A stretch of 64,000 bases of DNA from Flavobacterium tistrianum (GTDB lineage Bacteria; Bacteroidota; Bacteroidia; Flavobacteriales; Flavobacteriaceae): positions 310,001 to 374,000 of the forward strand of contig NZ_QJRH01000072.1 in assembly GCF_003254545.1 (NCBI RefSeq), read 5' to 3'. Shown here in pieces: positions 26,660-34,395 of the stretch; positions within the stretch are counted from its first letter, which is position 1, and each line of letters opens with the position of its first letter. The translations under genes were made by a program, and so were the position numbers. The notes beneath the pieces were generated by a model. It did not search any database, had not been told where the DNA came from, and saw nothing but the letters and a program-made list of their open reading frames with translations.

Positions 26660-27601
26660 ATGTCGCACCTAGAACCAGAAGCTAAAATTTTTGCTTGTTC
26701 ACAAAGTGTTTATCTTGCAGAAAAAATTGCAAAAGATTACGGAATTCCGTTAGGAAAAGTAACGATGTCAACGTATAGTGACGGAGAATTTCAGCCGTCT
26801 TACGAAGAATCAATAAGAGGTTTACGAGTATTTATCGTATGTTCAACTTTTCCAAGTGCAGATAATCTGATGGAATTGTTGTTAATGATTGATGCGGCAA
26901 AACGTGCATCAGCAAGACATATTACAGCTGTTATGCCTTATTTTGGTTGGGCAAGACAAGATAGAAAAGACAAACCAAGAGTTCCAATTGGAGCTAAATT
27001 AGTAGCAAATCTACTAACAGCTGCAGGAGCAACAAGAATCATGACTATGGATTTGCACGCAGACCAGATTCAAGGATTCTTTGAAAAACCGGTAGATCAT
27101 TTATTTGCATCTACAATCTTTTTACCATACGTAGAAAGTTTAAAGTTAGAAAACCTAACAATTGCATCTCCAGATATGGGAGGTTCAAAAAGAGCATATG
27201 CTTATTCTAAGTTTTTAGAATCAGATGTAGTAATCTGTTACAAACAAAGAAAAGCAGCCAACGTTATCGACACTATGGAGCTTATTGGTGAAGTAAAAGG
27301 ACGTAACGTAATCTTAGTAGACGACATGATCGATACAGGAGGGACTTTAGCGAAAGCAGCAGACCTAATGATCGAAAAAGGAGCGCTAAGTGTAAGAGCA
27401 ATTTGTACGCATGCTATTTTATCAGGCGGAGCGTATGAGAAAATTGAAAACTCAAAACTAACAGAATTAATCGTAACAGATTCAATTCCGTTAAAGAGAG
27501 AATCAAAAAAAATAAAAGTGGTAAGCTGCGCGCCTTTATTTGCTGAGGTAATGCAAATGGTTCACCACAACAATTCCATCAGTGGAAAATTTATAATGTA
27601 A
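26660..27601 (+). CDS. prs: Ribose-phosphate pyrophosphokinase
   Basis: The 313-residue PRPP synthetase has MSTYSDGEFQPSYEESIRG, the catalytic flexible region PYFGWARQDRKDKPRVPIGAKLVANLL, the metal-site DLHADQIQGFF and the PRPP-binding VDDMIDTGGT. It makes PRPP for nucleotide, His and Trp synthesis. TTG at 26506-26508 and TAAATTTG at 26532-26539 form a likely promoter with a leader of about 115 nt. It is followed by rplY, a common pairing. Confidence 0.96.
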   Translation: MSHLEPEAKIFACSQSVYLAEKIAKDYGIPLGKVTMSTYSDGEFQPSYEESIRGLRVFIVCSTFPSADNLMELLLMIDAAKRASARHITAVMPYFGWARQDRKDKPRVPIGAKLVANLLTAAGATRIMTMDLHADQIQGFFEKPVDHLFASTIFLPYVESLKLENLTIASPDMGGSKRAYAYSKFLESDVVICYKQRKAANVIDTMELIGEVKGRNVILVDDMIDTGGTLAKAADLMIEKGALSVRAICTHAILSGGAYEKIENSKLTELIVTDSIPLKRESKKIKVVSCAPLFAEVMQMVHHNNSISGKFIM

Positions 27602-27723
27602 AAGCAATAAGCTTTAGGTTATAAGCCGTAAGCTATTCGCAATTACAAAAAAAGCTTAAAGCCTAGTGCTTAAAGCTTACAGCAAAATAGAATATTTTTT
27701 ATTAATAACTATATTTTTTTACA
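27602..27723. repeat. AAGCTTTAAGC word repeat, inverted
   Basis: Between prs and rplY, words such as AAGCTTTAGGTTATAAGCC and GTAAGCTATTCGC face AGCTTAAAGCCTAGTGC and TTAAAGCTTACAGC. The two halves pair imperfectly around a poly-A spacer, as in the ara-operon repeats. Confidence 0.65.
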
Positions 27724-28335
27724 ATGAAATCGATTACAATTAAAGGATCAGAAAGAGAAAGCGTGGGCAAAGTGTCAACTAAAGCCTTACGTAATGCTGG
27801 ACAGGTACCTTGCGTTTTATACGGAGGAAACCAGGCAGTACACTTCTCAGCAGACGTTACTGCATTCAAAAACTTGGTTTACACTCCAAACGCTCACACT
27901 GTTGTGATCGAACTTGGAAAAGGAAAATCATTCAATGCAATTTTGCAAGATATCCAAGTTCACCCAGTATCTGATAAAATTTTACACATTGACTTCTTCC
28001 AATTATTTGATGATAAAGAAATCACAATGGAAGTTCCTGTGAAAATCGTTGGTACATCTAAAGGTGTTCTTGCGGGAGGTGTTTTACGTCTTAACCAACG
28101 TAAATTAAAAGTTAAAGCTTTACCAGCGAATCTTCCTGATTTCGTTGAAGCTGACATCACTCCACTTGAAATGGGTAACAAATTATATGTTACTAAAGTT
28201 GGAAAACCAGAGTACAAAATTATGCACCCAGACAACACTGTTGTTTGTCAAGTGAGAATCTCTCGTGCTGCTATGAAAGCTGCTCAAGAGGCTGCAAAAG
28301 CTGCAAAAGCTCCTGCAAAAGGAAAGAAAAAATAA
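27724..28335 (+). CDS. rplY: 50S ribosomal protein L25/general stress protein Ctc
   Basis: The 203-residue protein has the L25 domain (SITIKGSERESVGKVSTKALRNAGQVPCVLYGG) and the C-terminal TL5/CTC beta domain (VPVKIVGTSKGVLAGGVLRLNQRKLKVKALP as the recognisable stretch from about residue 105). The tail after 185 is Ala/Lys-rich. It binds 5S rRNA. It follows prs, as in many bacteria. Confidence 0.95.
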   Translation: MKSITIKGSERESVGKVSTKALRNAGQVPCVLYGGNQAVHFSADVTAFKNLVYTPNAHTVVIELGKGKSFNAILQDIQVHPVSDKILHIDFFQLFDDKEITMEVPVKIVGTSKGVLAGGVLRLNQRKLKVKALPANLPDFVEADITPLEMGNKLYVTKVGKPEYKIMHPDNTVVCQVRISRAAMKAAQEAAKAAKAPAKGKKK

Positions 28336-28352
28336 TTTTTTTTCAACTATAC

Positions 28353-28388
28353 AAAAAGCCCCAATCTTTCGATTGGGGCTTTTTTTTT
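28353..28388 (+). terminator. Terminator of rplY
   Basis: AAAAAGCCCCAATC (28353-28366) and GATTGGGGCTTTTT (28371-28384) pair perfectly around TTTC, with a T run to 28388. Confidence 0.92.
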
Positions 28389-28609
28389 GAGGTTCTGAGA
28401 TGCTAAGTTACTAAGGTTCTAAGTTTTTTTGCATTGAGAAGACTTCGACTTCGCTCAGTTTGACAAAATGATAGAAAAATAAATCTACATAATCTGCCGA
28501 GACATTTTCTTTGCGTTTTTAGCGTAGATCTTTGCGAACTTTGCGGTTCGGTTAAGCCTTAGCAAGCAATTGTCTAATTGGCACATTTTCAAATTATCTA
28601 ATTATCCAA
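28389..28609. repeat. Mosaic of several intergenic repeat words
   Basis: Four kinds of words follow each other: CTAAGTTACTAAGGTTCTAAG; GACTTCGACTTCGCTCAG (the complement of the GTCATCCTGAACGAAGG seen near 57090); CTTTGCGTTTTTAGCG with CTTTGCGAACTTTGCGG; and AATTGTCTAATTGGCACATT with AATTATCCAATTGCCACATT. No gene is seen. Confidence 0.65.
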
Positions 28610-28640
28610 TTGCCACATTCTCTAATTAATCTTACTTTTG
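28610..28640 (+). promoter_or_regulatory. Promoter of pth
   Basis: TTG (28610-28612), 20 bp, TACTTTTG (28633-28640). Transcription would begin at about 28645, so the ATG at 28646 would be leaderless or nearly so. Confidence 0.7.
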
Positions 28641-28645
28641 CAATC

Positions 28646-29275
28646 ATGATAAAATGGATAACAAAACTGTTTTCATCACCATCAAAAGAAGAGAACATAG
28701 AAGATAATATGAAAAAATATTTAATCGTCGGATTAGGAAATATCGGAGCCGAATACGTAAACACGCGACATAATATCGGATTTAAAGTCCTGGATTTTTT
28801 AGCTAAAAAAGAAGGACTTTCATTTGAAACCGTAAAGTTAGGCTCGTTGGCAGAATACAAATTTAAAGGAAGAACCTTTTTTCTTTTAAAGCCAAATACT
28901 TACATGAATTTAAGCGGTAAAGCGGTAAAATATTGGATGGATAAAGAAAACATTCCATTAGAAAATATTTTAGTTATTACAGACGATTTAAATCTTTCAT
29001 TCGGCACTATTAGGATCAAGCCAAAAGGAAGCGATGGAGGTCATAATGGTTTAAAAAACATCAATTTGGTTTTAAATACGCAAAATTATACCCGTTTTAG
29101 ATTCGGTATAAGTGACCAATTTAAAAAGGGCCAACAGGTAGATTATGTTTTAGGAGAATGGAATGCTGAAGAAGAAGCAAAACTTCCAGAACGTTTAGAA
29201 ACTTCAGCGGAAATTATTAGAACTTTTGGAACGGCAGGTTTAGAAAACACTATGACGACATTTAACGGAAAATAA
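28646..29275 (+). CDS. pth: Peptidyl-tRNA hydrolase
   Basis: The enzyme core starts MKKYLIVGLGNIGAEYVNTRHNIGF (Asn and His catalytic residues) and has LLKPNTYMNLSG, TDDLNLSFGTIRIKPKGSDGGHNGLKNI and FRFGIS. It frees stalled peptidyl-tRNAs. Two starts are possible: 28646 (209 residues, with 21 extra residues MIKWITKLFSSPSKEENIED plus N) and 28709 (188 residues, the usual family size). The promoter position favours the longer form being leaderless; family length favours the shorter one. Confidence 0.92.
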   Translation: MIKWITKLFSSPSKEENIEDNMKKYLIVGLGNIGAEYVNTRHNIGFKVLDFLAKKEGLSFETVKLGSLAEYKFKGRTFFLLKPNTYMNLSGKAVKYWMDKENIPLENILVITDDLNLSFGTIRIKPKGSDGGHNGLKNINLVLNTQNYTRFRFGISDQFKKGQQVDYVLGEWNAEEEAKLPERLETSAEIIRTFGTAGLENTMTTFNGK

Positions 29276-29414
29276 AGATTTTCAGATATTTATATTGTAA
29301 AAATGTAAATTATCAGTGAATTTAATTCAATTATAACGAAATAGTATTTTCAATTCCAAAGTTAAATGTCTAAATTTGGAATAAATTATTATAAACCATA
29401 AAAATCATTTTACC

Positions 29415-30026
29415 ATGGCTTTTGAATTACCACAATTACCTTATGCATACGATGCATTAGAACCACATATTGATGCACGTACAATGGAAATCCATCATAC
29501 AAAGCACCACAACGCTTATACTACAAATCTTAATGCAGCTATCGCTGGAACAGATTTAGAAGGAAAAACGATCGAAAATATCTTAATCAATTTAGATAAA
29601 TCTAACGCTGCAGTTCGTAATAATGGTGGAGGTTTCTACAACCACAATTTATTCTGGACTGTAATGTCTCCAAACGGAGGAGGATTGCCAACAGGAGATT
29701 TATTAGCTGCAATTGAGTCTTCTTTCGGATCATTTGAAGAGTTTAAAGCAAAATTTGCTAAAGCTGGTGCTACACAATTTGGTTCTGGATGGGCTTGGTT
29801 AACAGTTCAAAAAGGAGGAAAATTAGAAGTTGTAGGTACTCCAAATCAAGACAATCCATTAATGCCAGAAGTTGCTGGTCACGGTGGAACTCCAATCTTA
29901 GGAATGGATGTTTGGGAGCATGCTTACTACTTAAACTACCAAAACAGAAGACCAGATTATATCGAAGCTTTCTTCAGTGTAATTAACTGGACAGAAGTTG
30001 CTAGAAGATTTGCTTTAGACAAGTAA
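29415..30026 (+). CDS. Superoxide dismutase (Fe/Mn family)
   Basis: The 203-residue protein is a normal-length Fe/Mn SOD. Metal ligands are His-27 in MEIHHTKHHNAY, His-77 in GGGFYNHNLFW, and Asp and His in MDVWEHAYY. The GGGFYNH stretch is more like Mn or cambialistic enzymes than typical Fe-SODs, but metal use cannot be settled by eye. TAAATTTG at 29371-29378 is a possible -7 box. It has its own terminator. Confidence 0.95.
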   Translation: MAFELPQLPYAYDALEPHIDARTMEIHHTKHHNAYTTNLNAAIAGTDLEGKTIENILINLDKSNAAVRNNGGGFYNHNLFWTVMSPNGGGLPTGDLLAAIESSFGSFEEFKAKFAKAGATQFGSGWAWLTVQKGGKLEVVGTPNQDNPLMPEVAGHGGTPILGMDVWEHAYYLNYQNRRPDYIEAFFSVINWTEVARRFALDK

Positions 30027-30054
30027 GGAGAAAAATAGAGTAAAGAATAAAGAG

Positions 30055-30089
30055 AAAAGACGAGTGCCAAAGGGACTCGTCTTTTTTTT
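30055..30089 (+). terminator. Terminator of the superoxide dismutase gene
   Basis: Arms AAAAGACGAGT (30055-30065) and ACTCGTCTTTT (30075-30085), then Ts. Since sod is ended here, the hairpins of the downstream array are not needed as its terminator. Confidence 0.88.
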
Positions 30090-30155
30090 GTCTATATATT
30101 TCGGCTATAATCTGTTCTATTTTCTTTCATCTATTCTCTTAAAAAAAAAAGAAAA

Positions 30156-30227
30156 TAAAAAAGGTGGAAGTTCTTCCACCTTTTTTGCCCCAAATCTACC
30201 ATAAACTTAACCTACTAATGTTATGGT
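30156..30227 (-). ncRNA. Candidate sRNA, array unit 1 (last in transcription order)
   Basis: On the minus strand: TACCTTTA (30239-30232) as a weak -7 box, then ACCATAA pairing with TTATGGT around a conserved loop, the single-stranded AGATTTGGGGCA, and the terminator stem GGTGGAA-GAAC-TTCCACC with Ts. The predicted RNA is about 70 nt. Stem pair 3 is U-A. Confidence 0.6.
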
Positions 30228-30340
30228 TCTGTAAAGGTATGACAGATATTTTTTTGATGGAAACATATCAGGTGAAAGGCAACTATATCCGATTAAAAGC
30301 TTATATGGCCTATTTTGAAATATTTATACATGTATTTCAA

Positions 30341-30411
30341 TAAAAAAGGCGGAATTTCTTCCACCTTTTTTGCCCCAAATCTACCATAAACTAACCTACT
30401 AATGTTATGGT
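30341..30411 (-). ncRNA. Candidate sRNA, array unit 2
   Basis: Same layout, -7-like TACCTTTA at 30423-30416. The terminator stem reads GGTGGAA-GAAA-TTCCGCC on the minus strand: pair 3 is U.G, which holds in RNA. On the plus strand the same pair would be a C-A mismatch, so the minus strand is the structured one. The loop is a GNRA tetraloop. Confidence 0.62.
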
Positions 30412-30522
30412 TCAGTAAAGGTATGGCAGTAATTTTTATGAAGAAAAATTTTTAGATAAAAAGCAATTATACTCGATAAAACACATTTAATTATTTGTTT
30501 GTCAGTGCTTTGTGGCTTTAAA

Positions 30523-30593
30523 TAAAAAAGGCGGAAGAAGTTCCGCCTTTTTTGCCCCAAATCTACCATATACTAACCTACTAATGTTATGGT
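30523..30593 (-). ncRNA. Candidate sRNA, array unit 3
   Basis: Same layout, -7-like TAAATTTA at 30605-30598. The terminator stem is GGCGGAA-CTTC-TTCCGCC: pair 3 is C-G, compensating for U-A in units 1 and 4. The ACCATA/TATGGT stem and AGATTTGGGGCA are kept. Confidence 0.62.
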
Positions 30594-30705
30594 CTAGTAA
30601 ATTTATGGCAGTTATTTTTGTGAGTAAAAAATTTTAGATGAAAGGTAAGTAAATCCGATGAAGAGATATAATCGGTTGTTTATAAATGGGTTGAGTTTAT
30701 TCCAA

Positions 30706-30778
30706 TAAAAAAGGTGGAATTTCTTCCACCCTTTTTGCCCCAAATCTACCATAAACTTAACCTACTAATGTTATGGTA
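30706..30778 (-). ncRNA. Candidate sRNA, array unit 4 (first transcribed, full promoter)
   Basis: This unit has a complete promoter (TTG 30812-30810, 20 bp, TACTTTTG 30789-30782). The RNA would start near 30777 with ACCATAAC, include the loop word ATTAGTAGGTTA, TATGGT, AGATTTGGGGCA, and end in GGTGGAA-GAAA-TTCCACC followed by Ts. The predicted length is about 72 nt. Confidence 0.7.
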
Positions 30779-30781
30779 TCT

Positions 30782-30812
30782 CAAAAGTATCATAGCTTTT
30801 CAATTTCACCAA
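30782..30812 (-). promoter_or_regulatory. Promoter of sRNA unit 4
   Basis: TTG at 30812-30810 and TACTTTTG at 30789-30782 on the minus strand, 20 bp apart, match the Bacteroidota consensus at every defined base. Units 1-3 keep only the -7-like box. Confidence 0.7.
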
Positions 30813-30877
30813 AGAAATAGGATGAACGGCAAAAAAAACCGATGAAATGCACTATTTAACCTTTTATTAGTATTTTA

Positions 30878-32776
30878 TTAATACGCTCGAGCGTCTTTTC
30901 CTTCATAAAAATTCATGAAAGCACGATTTACAACTCGATTTCCACCTGGAGTTGGGTAATCTCCTGTGAAATACCAGTCGCCTAAATTTTTAGGACATGC
31001 TTTATGTAAATCGTCTACTTTCTGGAAGATGATTTTTACTTCTGCATTGATTTCTGGTGAACTTAACATTTCTGCAATTTTATCTGAAATCTCCTCATCT
31101 GTAAATTGATCATATATTGCTGTAACATAGTTTACAACATCTTTATCTGCGAAATTTTCTTGCGCTTTGCATTTTGCATAAACTTCGTCTACAATATGGT
31201 ATAAGTTTCTTTCTTTTAATAAAGCAAGTGCGGCTCTAAAAGCAACCAAACCTTCTAGCTTTGCCATATCGATTCCGTAACAGTCTGGATAACGAATTTG
31301 TGGTGCAGATGAAACAATTACGATACGTTTTGGCTTCAAACGATCCATCATTTTAATAATACTCATTTTCAATGTAGTACCACGAACAATACTGTCGTCA
31401 ATAATTACCAAATTATCCTCTGGTTTAATTACGCCATAAGTAACATCGTAAACGTGAGCCACTAAATCGTCACGGCTGCTATCTTCAGTAATAAAAGTTC
31501 TAAGTTTAGCATCTTTAATTGCCACTTTCTCTGTACGTATTTTTACAGATAAAAGTTCCTGAAGCGTTTCAGCGGTTAATGTGTTTCTATTTTCTAGAAT
31601 ATAATTGTTTTTTCTCTGGTTTAAGAAATCCTGAGCAGCTTCTACCAAACCATAAAATGATGTTTCGGCTGTATTCGGGATGTAAGAGAAAACAGTGTTG
31701 TCTGTATCACTGTCAATTGCTTTAAGAACAGCAGGTAAAATCAATTTTCCTAAATCTTTACGTTCTTGGTAGATTTCAGCATCACTTCCTCTTGAGAAAT
31801 AAATTCTCTCAAAAGAACAAGCTTTTTTAACGGTTGGTTCTAAGATTTGATTCATAGAAACTTTTCCGTTTTTCTTGATAATCAACGCATTTCCTGGATC
31901 GATTTCTTGAACACTTTCAAACGGAACATTAAATACAGTTTGAATAACAGGTCTTTCAGAAGCTACAACTACAACTTCGTCATCTTGATAAAAATAAGCT
32001 GGACGAATTCCTGCTGGATCTCTAAAGACAAAAGCATCACCATGGCCTAATAAACCAGCCATTGCATAACCACCATCTAAGTTTTTAGCCGAACGAGCTA
32101 ATATTTTAGCAATATCCAAACGCTCTGCAATTACTGGAGAAGCATCTCTTTTAGAATAGCCCTCAGCTTTACAGTCTTGGTACAATTGCATTACTTCTTT
32201 ATCTAAGAAGTGACCAATTTTTTCCATTACAGTAACGGTATCAGCCATTTCTTTTGGGTGTTGTCCCAACTCAACCAGATTTTCGAAAAGTTCTTTAACA
32301 TTAGTCATATTAAAGTTTCCTGCCAAAATCAAGTTACGGTGCATCCAGTTGCTCTGACGCAAAAATGGGTGAACACTCTCGATACTGTTTTTTCCAAAAG
32401 TTCCGTAACGTACGTGACCTAAAAACAATTCTCCAATATAAGGAATGTTTGCTTTTAGTTCTTTCATATCATCACCAAGTTCTGGATGTGCTTTTAATTC
32501 TTCGCTAATGCGTTCGTTGATTTGTTTAAAAACGTCCTGTATTGGCTGTGCGTGATTAGAACGAACTCTACTGATGTAGCGCTGTCCCGGATCAACATCA
32601 AATTTAATGCTTGCAAAACCAGCTCCGTCTTGACCACGGTTGTGCTGTTTTTCCATCATTAAATACATCTTCTGGATTCCGTAGAACGCAGTTCCGTATT
32701 TTTCTTTATAATATTCAAGCGGTTTAAGTAGTCTAACTAAAGCTATCCCACATTCGTGTTTTAAAGCGTCGCTCAT
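30878..32776 (-). CDS. PurF-like amidophosphoribosyltransferase, long Bacteroidota form
   Basis: The 632-residue protein joins a class II glutamine amidotransferase domain (catalytic-type Cys-9 in HECGIALV, exposed if an 8-residue propeptide is cut; HNRGQDGAGFAS; GHVRYGT) and a phosphoribosyltransferase domain (PRPP loop VIIDDSIVRGTTL near residue 440). This would make phosphoribosylamine, the first purine step. It is about 120 residues longer than classical PurF, with a helical C-terminal tail ending YPTPGGNRVVNRAFMNFYEGK. Bacteroidota often encode this longer form beside a standard PurF, so an alternative or regulatory role is possible. Confidence 0.85.
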   Translation of the reverse strand: MSDALKHECGIALVRLLKPLEYYKEKYGTAFYGIQKMYLMMEKQHNRGQDGAGFASIKFDVDPGQRYISRVRSNHAQPIQDVFKQINERISEELKAHPELGDDMKELKANIPYIGELFLGHVRYGTFGKNSIESVHPFLRQSNWMHRNLILAGNFNMTNVKELFENLVELGQHPKEMADTVTVMEKIGHFLDKEVMQLYQDCKAEGYSKRDASPVIAERLDIAKILARSAKNLDGGYAMAGLLGHGDAFVFRDPAGIRPAYFYQDDEVVVVASERPVIQTVFNVPFESVQEIDPGNALIIKKNGKVSMNQILEPTVKKACSFERIYFSRGSDAEIYQERKDLGKLILPAVLKAIDSDTDNTVFSYIPNTAETSFYGLVEAAQDFLNQRKNNYILENRNTLTAETLQELLSVKIRTEKVAIKDAKLRTFITEDSSRDDLVAHVYDVTYGVIKPEDNLVIIDDSIVRGTTLKMSIIKMMDRLKPKRIVIVSSAPQIRYPDCYGIDMAKLEGLVAFRAALALLKERNLYHIVDEVYAKCKAQENFADKDVVNYVTAIYDQFTDEEISDKIAEMLSSPEINAEVKIIFQKVDDLHKACPKNLGDWYFTGDYPTPGGNRVVNRAFMNFYEGKDARAY

Positions 32777-32826
32777 TGTTTTTTGTTATTTGTGTGTTGT
32801 TGTAAGTTGTGTGTATTAACGTAATA

Positions 32827-32855
32827 AAAAAAGCCCCGTTTTATCCGAGGCTCTT
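32827..32855 (-). terminator. Terminator of the PfkB kinase gene
   Basis: On the minus strand GAGCCTCG and CGGGGCTT pair (one G.U) around GATAAAA-type loop sequence and run into seven Ts, between the kinase stop and the purF-like start. Confidence 0.8.
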
Positions 32856-32860
32856 AGGCA

Positions 32861-33784
32861 TTATATTTCTATGTCAAACTGAGTTAACGACTTAAATTGC
32901 TGTAATCGAATCGCTACTTCAGCTTTGCTTAAATTTTCCATCCTTTCAGTTCCAAATTTCTCTACGCAGAACGAAGCTAAATTTGAACCGTAAATAATTG
33001 CATTCTTCATGTTGTTAAATGAAATGTTTTCGCTTTGCGCAATAAATCCAGAGAAACCACCTGCAAAAGTATCTCCTGCTCCAGTTGGATCAAAAACATC
33101 TTCTAATGGTAAAGCTGGTGCAAAGAATACTTCTCTATTGTGGAATAAAAGTGCTCCGTGTTCTCCTTTTTTGATCACCACATATTTTGGTCCCATATCC
33201 TGGATTTTAGAAGCTGCTTTTACTAATGAATATTCTCCAGAAAGCTGTCTAGCTTCTTCGTCATTGATTGTTATAACATCTACACGTTTAATAACGTCTA
33301 ATAATTCTGGAAGAGCGCAGTCCATCCAAAAGTTCATAGTATCTAAAACTACTAATTTTGGTTTTTTCTCCATTTGATCTAAAACACTGCTTTGTACCAA
33401 CGGATGTAAGTTTCCTAGCATCACAACATCAGCATCTTTGTAGTTTTGAGGAACTTTTGGCTGAAAATCAGCTAAAACGTTCAACTCCGTTACAAGAGTG
33501 TCTCTAGAATTTAAATCGTTGTGGTATAAACCGCTCCAGAAAAAAGTCTTTCCTCCTTTTACAATTTCGATACCAGAGATATCAATATTTTTTGACGTTA
33601 AAAGATCTAAATGTTCTTGAGGGAAATCGTCGCCAACTACAGAAACAATGGCCGATTGCAAGTTAAAAAATGACGCTGATAATCCGATGTAGGTCGCAGC
33701 ACCACCTAATATTTTATCTGTTTTTCCGAAAGGAGTTTCAATCGCGTCGAAAGCAACTGTTCCAACAATCAATAGTTTATTCAT
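32861..33784 (-). CDS. PfkB-family sugar/nucleoside kinase
   Basis: The 307-residue protein has LGGAATYIGLSASFF near the start, NLHPLVQSSVL, TINDEEARQLSGEYS, KKGEHGALLF and the catalytic DPTGAGDTFAGGFSGF near residue 235. These are the two ribokinase-family signatures. The substrate (ribose, adenosine, fructose-type) cannot be told; the position next to a purine gene makes a nucleoside-related role possible. It has its own terminator. Confidence 0.88.
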   Translation of the reverse strand: MNKLLIVGTVAFDAIETPFGKTDKILGGAATYIGLSASFFNLQSAIVSVVGDDFPQEHLDLLTSKNIDISGIEIVKGGKTFFWSGLYHNDLNSRDTLVTELNVLADFQPKVPQNYKDADVVMLGNLHPLVQSSVLDQMEKKPKLVVLDTMNFWMDCALPELLDVIKRVDVITINDEEARQLSGEYSLVKAASKIQDMGPKYVVIKKGEHGALLFHNREVFFAPALPLEDVFDPTGAGDTFAGGFSGFIAQSENISFNNMKNAIIYGSNLASFCVEKFGTERMENLSKAEVAIRLQQFKSLTQFDIEI

Positions 33785-33990
33785 TTTATGAATTTCGAAT
33801 TAGGGTGCAAAGATACTTCATAAGTTACAATCTTGCAACGGTTTAGGTTCTCAAAATTTTCTTAAAAAAACGACTATAATTTCGAAGTAAAACTATTGTA
33901 AATGAATGGGTTAAAATTGATTTTTAGTAGTGTTTATAATAGGTTTTTTGAATTTAAGATGCAACTTTTTTGAAAATAATTGCGAATATT
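33785..33990. other. Intergenic, nothing recognised
   Basis: About 206 AT-rich bases upstream of the leftward kinase and downstream of the anti-sigma gene. No hairpin with a T tract or repeat stands out. Confidence 0.5.
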
Positions 33991-34395
33991 TTACAGCTCG
34001 TACTTTTTATCAAAATAATTTTTCAAAATCCCAACCTGAATCAAAATCATAATTGGAACAATCAAAATGGCATACAAGATATTTTTGGAGAAATGAATTC
34101 CTGAAAACGCAGTTGACATTCTGTCGGAATATAATTTTCCAAATTCATCAATTTTGAAATCAGTTTCAGAAACAGAGAATAGAGAAACGTAAATCACTAA
34201 TGTTGCCAAGGCCAATCCGATCGAAATCCAGATTGGTTTAGAAATTAAAGGTTTGTATGCTTTTAGTTTTTTCTCATCTAAAAGATGAACTTGGGACATT
34301 ATTATAGAAGTGAAATCTATTGATGGTGACTGCAGTTTTTCATCAGCCATCATTTTCTCAATAAGTTGTTCTATATTTTTATCGCTCTCTTTCAT
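33991..34395 (-). CDS. Small membrane protein, probable anti-sigma factor
   Basis: A 134-residue protein with a charged N-terminal region (MKESDKNIEQLIEKMMADEKLQSP, broken here only for quotation after the first words) and two hydrophobic segments (about 52-72 and 103-124). Its start overlaps the end of the ECF sigma gene by 17 bp, the classical arrangement of a sigma/anti-sigma pair. The N-terminal 50 residues would be the cytoplasmic sigma-binding part. No zinc-binding HxxxCxxC motif is present. Confidence 0.65.
   Translation of the reverse strand: MKESDKNIEQLIEKMMADEKLQSPSIDFTSIIMSQVHLLDEKKLKAYKPLISKPIWISIGLALATLVIYVSLFSVSETDFKIDEFGKLYSDRMSTAFSGIHFSKNILYAILIVPIMILIQVGILKNYFDKKYEL

Larger units (their letters stand above)
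30156..30849 (-). repeat. Four-unit tandem array, period about 183 bp
   Basis: Four copies of a conserved 88-90-bp block begin at 30156, 30341, 30523 and 30706, i.e. 185, 182 and 183 bp apart. Each block has a GC hairpin with T tract, the invariant word GCCCCAAATCTACCAT, and CCTACTAATGTTATGG. The spacers are more diverged but share a GATGAA-type pair (for example GATGAACGGC and CCGATGAAATG near 30821-30849). So the whole unit was duplicated and the conserved block is under selection. The array is intergenic, downstream of the leftward purF-like gene. No protein reading frame is visible. Confidence 0.9.

Noticed and set aside
30155..30245. Plain terminators for sod
   Set aside because: sod already has a strong terminator at 30055-30089, and four copies with conserved non-stem words need another explanation.
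30155..30790. CRISPR array
   Set aside because: The repeats are about 90 bp with about 95-bp spacers that are themselves related, have stems and promoters, and there are only four units and no cas genes.
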